Below, piece after piece: positions 8,758 through 18,496 of a stretch of DNA of 64,000 nt. A model generated the notes under the pieces. The model ran no database searches. It saw only the letters and a program-made list of their open reading frames with translations, and was not told where the DNA came from. This DNA is from Hyphomicrobiales bacterium. GTDB lineage: Bacteria; Pseudomonadota; Alphaproteobacteria; Rhizobiales; Rhizobiaceae. Location of the stretch: assembly GCA_900469475.1 (NCBI GenBank), contig UBXG01000002.1:34758-98757 (forward strand). Reading direction: 5' to 3'. A program made the translations under genes and the position numbers. Positions within the stretch are counted from its first letter, which is position 1, and each line of letters begins with the position of its first letter.

Positions 8758-10578
8758 ATGTCCGCCCCCAATACGCTTTTCACCGAAACCCTGCTGCTGC
8801 TCGGCGGTGCCGTCGTCACGGCGCCTATCTTCAAGAAACTGGGGCTTGGCACCGTGCTCGGCTATCTCGCCGCCGGCGTCGTCATCGGGCCGATCCTCCA
8901 TAGCATCAGCGACAGCGAGGCCGTGCTTGCGGTTGCCGAACTCGGCGTCGTCTTCCTGCTCTTCATCATCGGCCTGGAGTTGAAACCATCGCGTCTGTGG
9001 CAGATGCGTCGCGATATTTTCGGTCTCGGCACGGCACAAGTTGTTCTCAGCGGACTTGCACTGATGGTAGCCGCCTATTTCGGCGGCATTGCCGGCTGGA
9101 AGGGTAGCATCATCATCGGCTTCGGCCTGGCGCTTTCCTCGACTGCCTTCGCGATGCAGATCCTCGAACAGCAAGGCGACGTCAACACGAAATACGGCCA
9201 GCGCTCCTTCTCGATGCTGCTGCTACAGGATCTCGCCATCGTGCCGCTGCTGGCGCTCATCACTGTGCTCGACGGCGCGCAGGAAACCGCCAATCCTCTG
9301 CCAAGCCTGGCAATCGCCATCGGCGCGGTGGCGGCAATGATCATCGCGGGGCGCTATCTGCTGACGCCGCTGTTTCAGGTGATCGCTCGCACCGGCGCCC
9401 GCGAGGCGATGATTGCGGCCGCCCTCTTCGTCGTCATGGGATCGGCAACGCTGATGCAGCTTGCCGGCCTTTCCATGGCGATGGGTGCCTTTCTCTCCGG
9501 CGTAATGCTGGCCGAATCCTCCTATCGGCATGAGCTGGAGGCGGATATCGAGCCCTTCCGTGGCGTGTTGCTCGCCATTTTCTTCATCGCCGTCGGCCTG
9601 TCGCTGAAACTCGACGTGATCCTCGACAACTGGGTGCTGATCGTGCTCGCTGTTCCGGTGATGATGTTCATCAAGGCGATCGTGATCTATGCGCTCTGCC
9701 GCGTCACAGGCTCCCCGCATAACGATGCCGTGCGTATTGCCGGCCTCCTGCCACAAGGCGGCGAATTCGGATTCGTGCTCTTCAGCGCGGCCAGCGCCAG
9801 CGGCGGGCTCTTCTCCGCCAACACGGCATCGACGCTGATCGCCATCGTGACGCTATCAATGGCGCTGACGCCGCTGAGTTCCGCGCTGGCGAAGCGGATG
9901 GTCAAGGGAGACGCGCAGGAAGAGCTGGACGAGGATTTCGAGGGCGCAGGCTCCGACGTGCTGATGATCGGCTTTTCACGTTTCGGCCAGATTGCCGCGC
10001 AGATCCTGCTTGCCAGCGGCCGCGACGTCACCGTCATCGATTTCTCCGCCGATCGCATCCGCCAGGCATCGAGCTTCGGTTTCCGCATCTATTTCGGCGA
10101 CGGCACCCGCAAGGACGTACTGCGCTCCGCCGGCATCGATCGCGCCAAGATCGTCGTCGTCAGCACGCATCTGCGCGAGGTGACCGACAAGATCGTCGAA
10201 CTCGTGCAGACGGATTATCCGCACGCGCGCATCTTCGTGCGCTCCTACGACCGCATTCATTCGATCGAGCTGCGTCACAAGGGCGTGGATTACGAGCTGC
10301 GCGAGACGCTGGAATCCGGCCTGCTCTTCGGCCGCCGTACGCTGGAGGCGCTCGGCGTCAGCGAGGCGGAAGCCTATGAGATCGGCGAGGATATCCGCAA
10401 ACGCGACGAGCAGCGGCTCGTGCTGCAGGTCAGCGAGGGGCTGCAGGCCGGCACCGACATGCTCTACTCGCGCCCCGTCAAGCCGGAGCCGCTGGTCAAG
10501 CCGAAGCGTGCGGCCGAAACCTACAGCGATGCAGACGATCTCGTTGCCTTGCCGCAGGAGGAGCCGGAGCGGGCTTAA
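8758..10578 (+). CDS. KefB-type monovalent cation:proton antiporter with TrkA-N domain
   Basis: A 606-aa CPA2 antiporter. About twelve hydrophobic segments fill residues 1-385 (LLLLGGAVVTAPIFKKLGLGTVLGYLAAGVVIGP at the start, ELGVVFLLFIIGLELKP after it). A cytoplasmic Rossmann RCK/TrkA-N domain follows from about 399 (VLMIGFSRFGQIAAQ, IDFSADRI, GDGTRKDVLRSAG). The glycine motif reads GFSRFG, so nucleotide binding may be altered. ATG 8758 gives the family start MSAPNTLFTE; the open frame upstream overlaps the divergent pmbA gene. It is probably K+ efflux, but gating by glutathione conjugates as in KefB/KefC is unproven. Confidence 0.92.
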   Translation: MSAPNTLFTETLLLLGGAVVTAPIFKKLGLGTVLGYLAAGVVIGPILHSISDSEAVLAVAELGVVFLLFIIGLELKPSRLWQMRRDIFGLGTAQVVLSGLALMVAAYFGGIAGWKGSIIIGFGLALSSTAFAMQILEQQGDVNTKYGQRSFSMLLLQDLAIVPLLALITVLDGAQETANPLPSLAIAIGAVAAMIIAGRYLLTPLFQVIARTGAREAMIAAALFVVMGSATLMQLAGLSMAMGAFLSGVMLAESSYRHELEADIEPFRGVLLAIFFIAVGLSLKLDVILDNWVLIVLAVPVMMFIKAIVIYALCRVTGSPHNDAVRIAGLLPQGGEFGFVLFSAASASGGLFSANTASTLIAIVTLSMALTPLSSALAKRMVKGDAQEELDEDFEGAGSDVLMIGFSRFGQIAAQILLASGRDVTVIDFSADRIRQASSFGFRIYFGDGTRKDVLRSAGIDRAKIVVVSTHLREVTDKIVELVQTDYPHARIFVRSYDRIHSIELRHKGVDYELRETLESGLLFGRRTLEALGVSEAEAYEIGEDIRKRDEQRLVLQVSEGLQAGTDMLYSRPVKPEPLVKPKRAAETYSDADDLVALPQEEPERA

Positions 10579-10604
10579 TCTTCGTACGGTCCTGGCGGAA
10601 ACAC

Positions 10605-10622
10605 AGCCAGCGGCTACTGGCT
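10605..10622. terminator. short hairpin between convergent antiporter and patatin genes
   Basis: AGCCAG (10605-10610) and CTGGCT (10617-10622) form a 6-bp stem with a 6-base loop in the 49-base gap between two convergent genes. No U-tract follows on either strand, so intrinsic termination is only a possibility. Confidence 0.3.
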
Positions 10623-10627
10623 AAATA

Positions 10628-11494
10628 CTAATTCTTCGCTGTCATCACCCGGTCGAGGGCGAATTTCAGCTCGTCCTTGACGCCGGCCGACATGGCGAGG
10701 ATATCGCGTGCCTTCAGGAAATCGAGAACGCCGGTGCGGCCGACGGCGGGGCGCAGGAAGATTTGCGGTGCCTGCAGGCGCAGCTTCAAGGCAATATTGG
10801 ACTGCATTGTCAGCTGGCCAGCACCGAACAGGCTCTCGATACGGTTCGGAACCTGTCGGCCACTGCCTTCCGGCCCGCCGACGACGTCGATGCCGATGAT
10901 GATATCGGCAAGCCCGGCCAGATGTTCATAAGGAACCGGATTCATGATGCCGCCGTCGATCATCACGCGGTCTCCGAGCTTGACCGGCATGAAGACGGCG
11001 GGAATGGCGGCAGAGGCGGCGAGCACAGGGAAGAGCTCGCCCTTCTCGATGACGACCTCCGCCTGATCGTAATAATCGGTCGTGACCACCTTCAGCGGGA
11101 TGTGCAGCTCGGAAAAGCTTTCCGGAATGGCCGGCGGCAGGAAGGTGCGCAGAATGCGTTCGAGATTGAACTGACCGAAGCGGATGCTGCGCATGCTGAC
11201 CGGCCGCAGGCTCCAGATCTTGTTGAGAACGGCCGGGCGGTTGCCGACGGTTGCCAGCGTATAATCGCGGATCTCAGCGCCACTCATGCCGACGGCCATG
11301 GCCGCGCCCATGATCGAGCCGATGGAGGAACCTGCTATGGCGACGGGGCGGATACCGAGCTCGTCCAGCGCCTCGATGATGTGAATATGGGCGAGACCGC
11401 GCGCACCGCCGCAGCCGAAGGCGACTGCGACGCTCGGCGTGCCGGAAGCGGCGAGCGGATAGTCGCTGCCGACGAAATCAGCATAATCGCCCAT
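10628..11494 (-). CDS. patatin-like phospholipase, RssA/NTE family
   Basis: A 288-aa serine acyl hydrolase. It has the oxyanion-hole motif GCGGARGLAH (27-36), the nucleophile elbow GSSIG with Ser57 at 55-59, and the dyad Asp in DGGIMNPVP (Asp180). No signal peptide or membrane segment is obvious, so it is cytoplasmic or peripheral. Substrates of bacterial RssA-like proteins are mostly unknown. It precedes rsmD's stop-strand neighbour by 18 bases on the same strand (rsmD is upstream in transcription), so read-through from the rlu-rsmD genes is plausible. Confidence 0.9.
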   Translation of the reverse strand: MGDYADFVGSDYPLAASGTPSVAVAFGCGGARGLAHIHIIEALDELGIRPVAIAGSSIGSIMGAAMAVGMSGAEIRDYTLATVGNRPAVLNKIWSLRPVSMRSIRFGQFNLERILRTFLPPAIPESFSELHIPLKVVTTDYYDQAEVVIEKGELFPVLAASAAIPAVFMPVKLGDRVMIDGGIMNPVPYEHLAGLADIIIGIDVVGGPEGSGRQVPNRIESLFGAGQLTMQSNIALKLRLQAPQIFLRPAVGRTGVLDFLKARDILAMSAGVKDELKFALDRVMTAKN

Positions 11495-11512
11495 ATTGTT
11501 CTCCTTCCTCCG

Positions 11513-12079
11513 TCAGGCCGCCAACGGCTGGTAACGGAAGAAATGCATCTTGCTGTCACCGAAGGTTCGCTCCTCCAGAAACAGGAAATCCGACGGCGCG
11601 GCAACTGTGACATCGGCGCGCTCCTCGAGGATCGCCAGAGCGCCCGGCACCAGCCAGCCACCGGCGGCAGCGGCCGCGAAAGCCTTCTCACCCAGCCCCT
11701 TACCGTATGGCGGGTCGGCGAAGAGAAAATCGAAGGGCTCGAGATTGCCGACACTGCCGAGATCCGTCGCGTCACGGCGCAGCATGCGCGTGCGGCCATG
11801 CAGGCCGAGGGCATCGATGTTTTCCCAAAGGAGCCCCCTGCCCTCGACGCTGCTTTCCACGAAGAGCACATGCCGGCAGCCGCGCGAGGCTGCCTCCAGC
11901 CCGACGGCGCCGGTGCCGGCAAACACATCCATCATCCGCGTGCCGTCGATGGCTTCGGGATAGGCGTGGTTCAGAATGTTGAACAGGCTTTCGCGCGTGC
12001 GATCCGCCGTCGGACGAATGTCGTTCGACTTCGGCGTTGCAAGCGAGCGACCGCGAAACTCACCGCCGACGATCCTCAC
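11513..12079 (-). CDS. rsmD: 16S rRNA (guanine966-N2)-methyltransferase RsmD
   Basis: A 188-aa class I SAM methyltransferase. It begins MRIVGGEFRGR, followed by RPTADRTRESLFNIL, the SAM motif DVFAGTGAVGLEA (51-63) and the catalytic DPPY tetrad at 122-125. This is the full RsmD signature and the usual size. The gene starts only 6 bases after the stop of the upstream rlu gene on the same strand, so two RNA-modification enzymes are likely translated from one message. Confidence 0.95.
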   Translation of the reverse strand: MRIVGGEFRGRSLATPKSNDIRPTADRTRESLFNILNHAYPEAIDGTRMMDVFAGTGAVGLEAASRGCRHVLFVESSVEGRGLLWENIDALGLHGRTRMLRRDATDLGSVGNLEPFDFLFADPPYGKGLGEKAFAAAAAGGWLVPGALAILEERADVTVAAPSDFLFLEERTFGDSKMHFFRYQPLAA

Positions 12080-12085
12080 CGCGCG

Positions 12086-14032
12086 TCAGCCCCTGCCGCC
12101 CTTGGGACCGCCCCTGCCGGGGCCACCCCGACCGGAACCGCCGCGCGGACCGCCAGACGGGCGACCTGCACCGCCGGGTTTGCCGCCAAAGCCGCGCGAG
12201 CCACCGGGTTTTCCACCCGGCTTACCGCCAAAGGATTTGCCGCCGCCTGGCTTCTTGCCGAAGGGCTTGCCGGCCGGCCGATCGCCTTGCGGGCGATCAC
12301 CGAAGGGTCGGTCACCACGGGGCGGACGATCACCAAACGGACGATCCCCCTGCGGGCGAGCGCCGCGGGGACGTTCGGAGCGCTGCTCGCCGCCGAAAGA
12401 CTTGCTGCGCGGACGCTCGTCTCCCTCGGCGCGCGGACGTCGATCACCACGGGGCTTATCGCCGAAAGGCCGGTCGCCACGCGCGGGCCGATCTCCGAAG
12501 GAGCGCTCGGAGCGGGCCTCCCCCTGGAAGGATTTCCCACGAGGACGATCGCCACCCTCTGGCCGCGAACCACGTTCACCACGCGGACGATCGCCAAACG
12601 GACGATCTCCGCGGGGACGATCACCTTGCGGGCGATCGCCGCGAGGGCGCTTGCGGTCAAAACCTTCATCATCGCCACGCGACCGGCGCGGAGCTTCCTC
12701 GCTCGAACGGATCCACTCGCCATCGCCCTCGTCGACGCGGTTGATGCGAACGCGCGGGCCTTCGTCCGGACGGTCGAAGCCGCTGCGCTGCGGGCGTTCG
12801 GGCTCGCCGCGCCGGGAGGCGGTCTTTGCATTCTTGGCCGCCTTCGCGGCTGCCTTTTCGCCGAGCGGGCGGGCGCCGGGCGCCATCCAGACATTGGCGC
12901 TGCGGCGCGGGCCGAGCGGCTGGCGCTTCTGACGGTCATCGTCCTTGTGCCCAACATCGCGGCCGCCTTCGCGACGATCGTCGCGCTTGGCATCGCGTTT
13001 GGTATCGAGACGGCTGAGCGCACGTTCGCGCTTATCCTCGGGACGCTCCCGACGCGGGCGCTCTTCCTTGCCCGCGCGAACCGGGGGCGTCCGCGCCGGC
13101 TTGGCATCCGCCTCTTCGGGCTCGGCAATGGCCGGGGCGTTATAGAGCGGCGCATCGAAATTCGCCTTGGCATCTTCGACCAGGCGCGGGCCGAGCTGGT
13201 CGCGCAGCGTGCGGCCGCGCACCTCGAGCACATGGCCTTCCGGCAGCTCGCCGAGCTGGAACGGGCCATAGGAAATGCGGATCAGGCGGTTGACCTCGAG
13301 GCCGAGCGCGCCGAGCACGTTCTTGATTTCGCGGTTCTTGCCTTCGCGCAAGCCCATGGTGATCCAGACGTTGGACCCTTGCGTGCGATCGAGCGTCGCG
13401 TCGATCGAGCCATAGAGCACGCCGTCGACGGCAATGCCTTCCTTCAGCTTGTCGAGCGCTTCCTGATCGATCTCGCCATGGGCGCGCACGCGATAACGGC
13501 GCAGCCAGCCGGTGGTCGGCAATTCCAGAACACGGGCAAGGCCGCCGTCATTGGTCAGCAGCAGCAAGCCTTCGGTGTTGATATCGAGGCGGCCGATCGA
13601 CATAACGCGCGGCAGCTCTTCCGGCAGATTATCGAAAACGGTCGGGCGGCCCTCAGGATCGGCATTGGTGGTCACCAGGCCGGCCGGCTTATGGTAGAGC
13701 CACAGTCGCGTGCGCTCGATGCCACGTATCGGCACGCCGTCGACCTCGATCTTATCAGTCAGGGTCACGTTGACCACCGGCGTATCGAGGAGCACGCCGT
13801 TCAGCTTGACGCGGCCATCGAGGATCATGCGCTCGATATCGCGGCGCGAGGCCACACCAGCGCGCGCCATCACCTTGGAAATGCGCTCGGCCTTTCCATC
13901 CTCGACTGCGGTTTCATCCGCAGCCTTGACGGTTGCGGCCTTCGCAGGCTTCGCGCCATCGCGCTTTATCGTCTTCTTGTCGCCAGCAAAGGGTTTAGAC
14001 CCAGGCCGCTTGGGCTTGTCATTCATCGTCAT
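12086..14032 (-). CDS. rluB: rRNA pseudouridine synthase (RluB/RsuA family) with a long basic repeat tail
   Basis: The catalytic part is standard. An S4 RNA-binding domain covers about 50-100 (ERISKVMARAGVASRRDIE), and the pseudouridine-synthase core carries the active-site GRLDINTEGLLLLTNDG with Asp150, then GKNREIKNVLGALGL. Family members are usually 250-300 aa. This one is 648 aa because of an extension from about residue 290 onward, first Lys/Arg/Glu-rich, then repeats of the GDRPFGDRP/RGDRP type (about 455-590), and a Gly-rich end (GGKPGG, GRGGPGRGG). The tail is probably disordered and RNA-binding (inference). RluB, which acts on 23S rRNA, is the best guess. A short Lys-rich leader precedes S4. 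Confidence 0.9.
   Translation of the reverse strand: MTMNDKPKRPGSKPFAGDKKTIKRDGAKPAKAATVKAADETAVEDGKAERISKVMARAGVASRRDIERMILDGRVKLNGVLLDTPVVNVTLTDKIEVDGVPIRGIERTRLWLYHKPAGLVTTNADPEGRPTVFDNLPEELPRVMSIGRLDINTEGLLLLTNDGGLARVLELPTTGWLRRYRVRAHGEIDQEALDKLKEGIAVDGVLYGSIDATLDRTQGSNVWITMGLREGKNREIKNVLGALGLEVNRLIRISYGPFQLGELPEGHVLEVRGRTLRDQLGPRLVEDAKANFDAPLYNAPAIAEPEEADAKPARTPPVRAGKEERPRRERPEDKRERALSRLDTKRDAKRDDRREGGRDVGHKDDDRQKRQPLGPRRSANVWMAPGARPLGEKAAAKAAKNAKTASRRGEPERPQRSGFDRPDEGPRVRINRVDEGDGEWIRSSEEAPRRSRGDDEGFDRKRPRGDRPQGDRPRGDRPFGDRPRGERGSRPEGGDRPRGKSFQGEARSERSFGDRPARGDRPFGDKPRGDRRPRAEGDERPRSKSFGGEQRSERPRGARPQGDRPFGDRPPRGDRPFGDRPQGDRPAGKPFGKKPGGGKSFGGKPGGKPGGSRGFGGKPGGAGRPSGGPRGGSGRGGPGRGGPKGGRG
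12110..12680 (-). repeat. degenerate coding repeat encoding Gly-Asp-Arg-Pro units in rluB
   Basis: The 3' part of the rlu gene contains many imperfect copies of a 9-15-base unit coding for GDRP(F/R/Q) and RGDRP blocks, followed by GKP/GG units. In the plus-strand text this shows as recurring CGATCGCC, GGACGATC and CGGACGATC. Such repeats are prone to slippage and length change between strains. Confidence 0.75.
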
Positions 14033-14104
14033 TTGTTGTTTGCCTGAATTTTTAACGCGTGTTCCTATCAGGTCACGCCCTTGCGGTTAAGTGGAAAAAC
14101 TTGA

Positions 14105-14563
14105 ATGGCGGCTACAAATCAATTCATGGAGCTTGCTTTGACCGAAGCGCGCCGTGCCGGAGAGCGTGGCGAAGTGCCGATCGGCGCCGCAGTCGTGCTC
14201 GACAGCAAAGTCATCGCCACTACCGGCAACCGTACCCGCGAGCTCAACGACATCACCGCCCACGCCGAAATCGTCGCCATCCGCCTGGCCTGCGAGGAAT
14301 TGGGCCAGGAACGTCTTGCGGGCGCCGATCTCTATGTGACGCTGGAACCCTGCACCATGTGCGCGGCGGCCATTTCGTTCGCGCGCATCCGACGTCTCTA
14401 CTATGGCGCCGAGGATCCCAAAGGCGGCGGTGTCGACAATGGCGTGCGCTTCTATCGCCAGCCTACCTGCCATCATGCGCCGGAGGTCTATTCCGGCCTC
14501 GGCGAGACCGCATCCGCCGACATCCTCAGAGGTTTCTTTCAGGCGAAACGCTCCGAAGACTGA
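14105..14563 (+). CDS. tadA: tRNA-specific adenosine deaminase TadA
   Basis: Converts A34 to inosine in the tRNA-Arg anticodon, an essential reaction. The 152-aa protein has the zinc site and proton-shuttle motif HAE (His53, Glu55) and PCTMC with Cys83 and Cys86. The conserved N-terminus EVPIGAAVV and the RIRRLYYGA.DPKGG segment are also present. It is divergent from the rlu gene, with 72 bases between starts, and convergent with a lipoprotein gene, sharing a hairpin terminator. Confidence 0.96.
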   Translation: MAATNQFMELALTEARRAGERGEVPIGAAVVLDSKVIATTGNRTRELNDITAHAEIVAIRLACEELGQERLAGADLYVTLEPCTMCAAAISFARIRRLYYGAEDPKGGGVDNGVRFYRQPTCHHAPEVYSGLGETASADILRGFFQAKRSED

Positions 14564-14566
14564 AAA

Positions 14567-14600
14567 GCGGCGGTTTTGATACCGCCGCCTTGAGGGCTTT
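14567..14600. terminator. bidirectional hairpin terminator between tadA and a lipoprotein gene
   Basis: GCGGCGGT (14567-14574) pairs with ACCGCCGC (14581-14588) around a 6-base loop. On the minus strand the stem is followed by TTTTC; on the plus strand a looser CTTTTATT lies about 9 bases downstream. It lies between two convergent stops. Confidence 0.75.
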
Positions 14601-15229
14601 TATTGGAAAGGCTTCCACCAGCTGCTATTGCTCGTCTGCTGCGCGGCCTCGGCGTCCTTCTTGCGCTTCTTTTCCTTCTTCGACTCGGGTGTACCGAGAT
14701 CGTTGAGGGCAGCCTGGTCGGCAACCTGACGATATTGCTGCGGCGGGTCGATCAGGTAACGGCGCTGATCGATATAGCTGCCGGCCTGATCCTGGCGCGC
14801 GGCACGATAGGCTGCCGTCTGCTGTGCTTCGCTCATGTGATTCTTGGCGCTGTCAGCCTGAGCCAGCGGCGAGCGATAGTTGACGTCGTTCTTCTTCTCG
14901 TCGGCTTCCGCGGCAAGGCGCTTGCGGGCGTCTTCCGGCGATTCGAGCCAGGCCGGGTTGTCCTTGCTTGCCAGGGACTGCTGTGGGGCGGTCAGAGTGT
15001 CTTTGCTTCCGGCAACGACCAGACCGGGGCGGTTCGGATACTTCACGCCCTTGTCCTTCGGCGTTGCAGCCGAAACGGAGGCGATGTCGCCGAGGTCATC
15101 CAGGAGCTGGACGCCGGCCGTCTTGTCGGTGCCGTAAGTCGGGCTGCTAAGGCAACCGGACATGGCGCCGCAGCCAACCACAAGTGCCGCCAAGCTGACG
15201 CCGACACGAACCTTATGCATCGCTCTCAT
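14600..15229 (-). CDS. predicted lipoprotein of unknown function
   Basis: A 209-aa exported protein. It has a signal peptide with a lipobox (GAMSGC, lipidated Cys26), then a Lys/Asp/Gln-rich body with ALNDLGTPE and a Lys-rich stretch (KKEKKRKKDAE) just before a short Trp-containing end. No known catalytic motif is seen. A GGGAAGGG site fits ATG 15229; ATG 15220 is an alternative. It follows ileS on the same strand, 134 bases downstream, with a weak hairpin between. Conserved in rhizobia to my recollection but without an assigned role. Confidence 0.75.
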   Translation of the reverse strand: MRAMHKVRVGVSLAALVVGCGAMSGCLSSPTYGTDKTAGVQLLDDLGDIASVSAATPKDKGVKYPNRPGLVVAGSKDTLTAPQQSLASKDNPAWLESPEDARKRLAAEADEKKNDVNYRSPLAQADSAKNHMSEAQQTAAYRAARQDQAGSYIDQRRYLIDPPQQYRQVADQAALNDLGTPESKKEKKRKKDAEAAQQTSNSSWWKPFQ

Positions 15230-15322
15230 GAAAACCCTTCCCAGCCATGCCGGAATAAACGCAATAGGACCCCATTCAACGGCAACTGCCGTAAAATTCT
15301 GGCCATTTTCAGGCAGCTTTTA

Positions 15323-15354
15323 CCGGATGAACGCCGCAAAGGCAATTCATCCGG
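15323..15354 (-). terminator. possible ileS terminator hairpin
   Basis: CCGGATGAA (15323-15331) and TTCATCCGG (15346-15354) form a perfect 9-bp stem just downstream of the ileS stop. On the minus strand only TAAAAGC follows, so the U-tract is lacking and it may instead stabilise the message end. Confidence 0.45.
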
Positions 15355-15363
15355 CAATTTTCT

Positions 15364-18246
15364 TCAGTTGACAGCGGCAAGTTCGCGCAGTGCCGCGGCG
15401 TCACGCGCCGAGACATCCGGGTATTCCGGATCGGAGCCGACATCCGTCGTGATGCGCCAGGAACGGGCGCACTTTCGGCCCTCCGCGAGCTTGGGCACGA
15501 CACTGACCTTGGCATCGTCGTCGAGGCGGAAGGCATCCGCAGGGCCCTGCTCACCCAGGATGATGATATCGGAGGTGATGCAGATTTCCGAGAAGTCCTG
15601 GCCCTCGAGCACCTTCAGCAGCTCGGGGTCGGCGACGTAGACGACCGGAGCAGCTTCCAGAGAGGAGCCGATCCGCTTGTCCTTGCGCTCGATTTCCAGC
15701 GCGCCGGTGACGACGCTGCGCACAGCGCGGATCTTCTTCCACTTCTCGGCCAGCGCCTCGTTCTTCCACTCGACGGGAATGGTGACGAACTGCTCGAGGT
15801 GAACAGAGACTGCCGACGGATTGCGCGAGAGCCATGCCTCTTCCGTGGTGAAGGGCAGCATCGGCGCCAGCCACGTCACCATGCAGTCGAAGATCGAGCG
15901 GATGACGGCAAGCGAGGCGCGGCGGCGCAAGCTCGACGGCGCATCGCAGTAAAGCGCATCCTTGCGGACGTCGAAGTAGAAGGCCGAAAGCTCGACATTG
16001 GCGAAATCGATCAAGGCGCGGGCGATGCGCTTGAAGTCGAAGGCATCGTAGCTTTCCCGCACCAGTTCATCGAGTTCGGCGAGACGGTGCAGCATCAGCT
16101 GCTCCAGCTCCGGCATGTCGGCATAGGCGATGACTTCGCCTTTGTCGTGCGCCAGCGTGCCGAGCATCCAGCGGATGGTGTTGCGCAGCTTGCGATAGGC
16201 ATCGACATTGGTCTGGATGATGGCCTTGCCGACGCGCAGATCTTCCGAATAGTCCGACGTCATGACCCAAAGGCGGAGGATGTCGGCGCCCGCATCCTTC
16301 ATCACCTCTTGCGGCGAAGTGACGTTGCCCTTGGATTTCGACATCTTCTCGCCCTTCTCATCCATGGTGAAGCCATGGGTGAGGACGGCATCGTATGGCG
16401 CACGGCCACGCGTCGCGGCACTTTCGAGCAGCGACGAATGGAACCAGCCGCGATGCTGGTCGGAGCCTTCGAGATAGAGGTCCGCCGGCCATTTCAGGTC
16501 CGGGCGGTCTTCCAGCGTGAAGGTGTGGGTCGAACCGGAATCGAACCAGACATCAAGGATATCCATGACCTGCGTCCAGGCCTCGTTGGCCTTTTCGCCG
16601 AGGAAGCGTTCACGCGCACCTTCGGCAAACCAGGCATCGGCGCCTTCCTGCTCGAAAGCCTCGAGGATACGGGCGTTCACACGATCGTCCTGCAGGATGC
16701 TGCCCTGCTCGTCGACGAAGATCGCGATCGGCACGCCCCAGGCGCGCTGGCGCGACAGGACCCAATCGGGGCGCTGCTCGATCATGGCCCGCAGGCGGTT
16801 CTGGCCTGCAGCGGGCACGAAGCGGGTGTCATCGATCGCCTTCAGGGCGCGCGAGCGCAGCGTCGAACCGTCGGCAAAGTCCTTGTCCATGTAGACGAAC
16901 CATTGCGGCGTGTTGCGGAAGATGACCGGCTTCTTGGACCGCCAGGAATGCGGATAGGAATGCTTCAGCCGGCCGCGTGCGAACAGCGTGTTCGTCTCGA
17001 TCAGCGCCTTGATGACGAGGTCGTTGGCATTGCCCTTCTTGCCGTTGTCGTCCATGACACGGCCACCTTCGAAGCCCGGGGCATCGGCGGTGTAGAAGCC
17101 CGCGTCATCGACCGGGAACGGGATGGCGGAGGAGATGCCGCGCTTTTCAAGATCGCGGGCATGCGACGTCCAGGCGTCAAAGTCTTCGCGGCCGTGGCTG
17201 GGCGCCGTGTGCACGAAACCCGTGCCGGCATCATCGGTGACGTGATCGCCATCGAGAAGCGGCACCTTGAAGCCGTAGCCGAGAGAGGCGAGCGGATGAG
17301 CACAGGTGAGCGCGGCCAGGTCGGCGGCGGTCACGTCGCTCACGCGTTTGTATTGCAGCTTTGCCTTGGCGAAGGATTCCTCGGCGAGCTTGTCGGCGAA
17401 AACAAGCTTTTCGCCCGGGCGCGGGCCGAAATCATTGGCAGCTTCCGTGACCTCATAGAGTCCGTAGGACACGCGCGAGGAGTATGCGATTGCGCGATTG
17501 CCGGGGATCGTCCAGGGGGTGGTCGTCCAGATGACCACAAAGGCGCCGGCGAGATGCGCCGGGCCTTCAGCCACCGGGAACTTTACCCAGATCATGTCGC
17601 TCTCGACATCGGCATATTCGACTTCGGCTTCGGCCAGAGCCGTCCGCTCGACCACCGACCACATGACCGGTTTGGAGCCACGATAAAGCTGACCGGTACG
17701 GGCGATCTTCAAAAGCTCGCCGGCGATGCGGGATTCCGCATGGAAGTTCATGGTCAGATAGGGATTGTCGAAATCGCCCGTGATGCCGAGGCGCTTGAAC
17801 TCCTCGGACTGGATCTTGATCCAGCCAGCGGCAAAGTCGCGGCATTCCTGGCGAAACTCGTTCACCGGGACCTCGTCCTTGTTCTTGCCCTTCTCGCGGT
17901 ATTTCTCCTCGATCTTCCATTCGATCGGCAGGCCGTGGCAGTCCCAGCCCGGAACGTAATTGCTGTCATAGCCGCGCATCTGGAACGAGCGGGTGATGAC
18001 GTCCTTGAGGATCTTGTTCAGCGCATGGCCGATGTGGATGTGGCCATTGGCATAGGGCGGGCCATCATGCAGCACGAACTTTTCGCGGCCAGCGGCGGAA
18101 GAGCGCAGCTTCTTATAGAGGTTCATCTCCTCCCAACGCTTCACCAGTTCCGGCTCCTTCTGCGGCAGCCCGGCGCGCATCGGGAAATCGGTTTCCGGCA
18201 GGTAAAGGGTCTTGGAGTAATCCATCTTTTCAGCGGTATCGGTCAT
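15364..18246 (-). CDS. ileS: isoleucyl-tRNA synthetase
   Basis: Charges tRNA-Ile. The 960-aa class I synthetase has the HIGH motif ([14 protein letters not shown] at 71-74), [14 protein letters not shown], the editing domain ([14 protein letters not shown]) and KMSKS near 632-636, followed by an anticodon-binding domain. The C-terminal zinc finger is degenerate: where other bacteria have KCxRCW and a later C..C pair, this protein reads KCARSW and VSARDA, leaving one Cys. The frame is open to 18303, but ATG 18246 ([22 protein letters not shown]) matches the family start. Confidence 0.97.
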   Translation of the reverse strand: MTDTAEKMDYSKTLYLPETDFPMRAGLPQKEPELVKRWEEMNLYKKLRSSAAGREKFVLHDGPPYANGHIHIGHALNKILKDVITRSFQMRGYDSNYVPGWDCHGLPIEWKIEEKYREKGKNKDEVPVNEFRQECRDFAAGWIKIQSEEFKRLGITGDFDNPYLTMNFHAESRIAGELLKIARTGQLYRGSKPVMWSVVERTALAEAEVEYADVESDMIWVKFPVAEGPAHLAGAFVVIWTTTPWTIPGNRAIAYSSRVSYGLYEVTEAANDFGPRPGEKLVFADKLAEESFAKAKLQYKRVSDVTAADLAALTCAHPLASLGYGFKVPLLDGDHVTDDAGTGFVHTAPSHGREDFDAWTSHARDLEKRGISSAIPFPVDDAGFYTADAPGFEGGRVMDDNGKKGNANDLVIKALIETNTLFARGRLKHSYPHSWRSKKPVIFRNTPQWFVYMDKDFADGSTLRSRALKAIDDTRFVPAAGQNRLRAMIEQRPDWVLSRQRAWGVPIAIFVDEQGSILQDDRVNARILEAFEQEGADAWFAEGARERFLGEKANEAWTQVMDILDVWFDSGSTHTFTLEDRPDLKWPADLYLEGSDQHRGWFHSSLLESAATRGRAPYDAVLTHGFTMDEKGEKMSKSKGNVTSPQEVMKDAGADILRLWVMTSDYSEDLRVGKAIIQTNVDAYRKLRNTIRWMLGTLAHDKGEVIAYADMPELEQLMLHRLAELDELVRESYDAFDFKRIARALIDFANVELSAFYFDVRKDALYCDAPSSLRRRASLAVIRSIFDCMVTWLAPMLPFTTEEAWLSRNPSAVSVHLEQFVTIPVEWKNEALAEKWKKIRAVRSVVTGALEIERKDKRIGSSLEAAPVVYVADPELLKVLEGQDFSEICITSDIIILGEQGPADAFRLDDDAKVSVVPKLAEGRKCARSWRITTDVGSDPEYPDVSARDAAALRELAAVN

Positions 18247-18496
18247 AGTCGTGACAATTGCCTCGGTGTCTCGGGCGTCTTGCGCCTCAACTGGCGCAGC
18301 CATACGGGGATTTTTCGGCGGCGGAAAGCGCCTCGTGAACGAGACGCCAAAAACCCGGACCTTCCGGCAGCTTAAAGCGCGCGGAAGGCCGGGCCAATAA
18401 TTCGTATCGCGTGGCTCAGCCGAAATTGGGTCATGGTCGCCGGTTCATAGGCGTTTTTTCCAGGGAAAGGAAGAGGAAACAGTTGCGGCAATCCAT

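Noticed and set aside
12110..12680. Possible CRISPR array because of short recurring units
   Set aside because: The units are 9-15 bases, imperfect, without regular spacers, and lie in frame within the rlu coding tail. No cas genes are present.
12086..13269. Minus-strand Arg/Ala/Ser-rich frame overlapping the rlu repeat tail
   Set aside because: An alternative frame of a GC-rich repeat; the rlu frame is supported by S4 and catalytic motifs and by continuous codon bias through the tail.
10763..14047. Very long plus-strand open frame (about 1094 codons) opposite rsmD and rlu
   Set aside because: It is antisense to two confidently identified genes with conserved motifs, has no homologous domain, and its openness follows from high GC and codon bias. 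The repeat region also yields artificial Arg/Pro-rich sequence.
15799..18375. 858-codon plus-strand open frame opposite ileS
   Set aside because: Shadow of ileS, with no recognisable domains; ileS itself has intact HIGH and KMSKS motifs.
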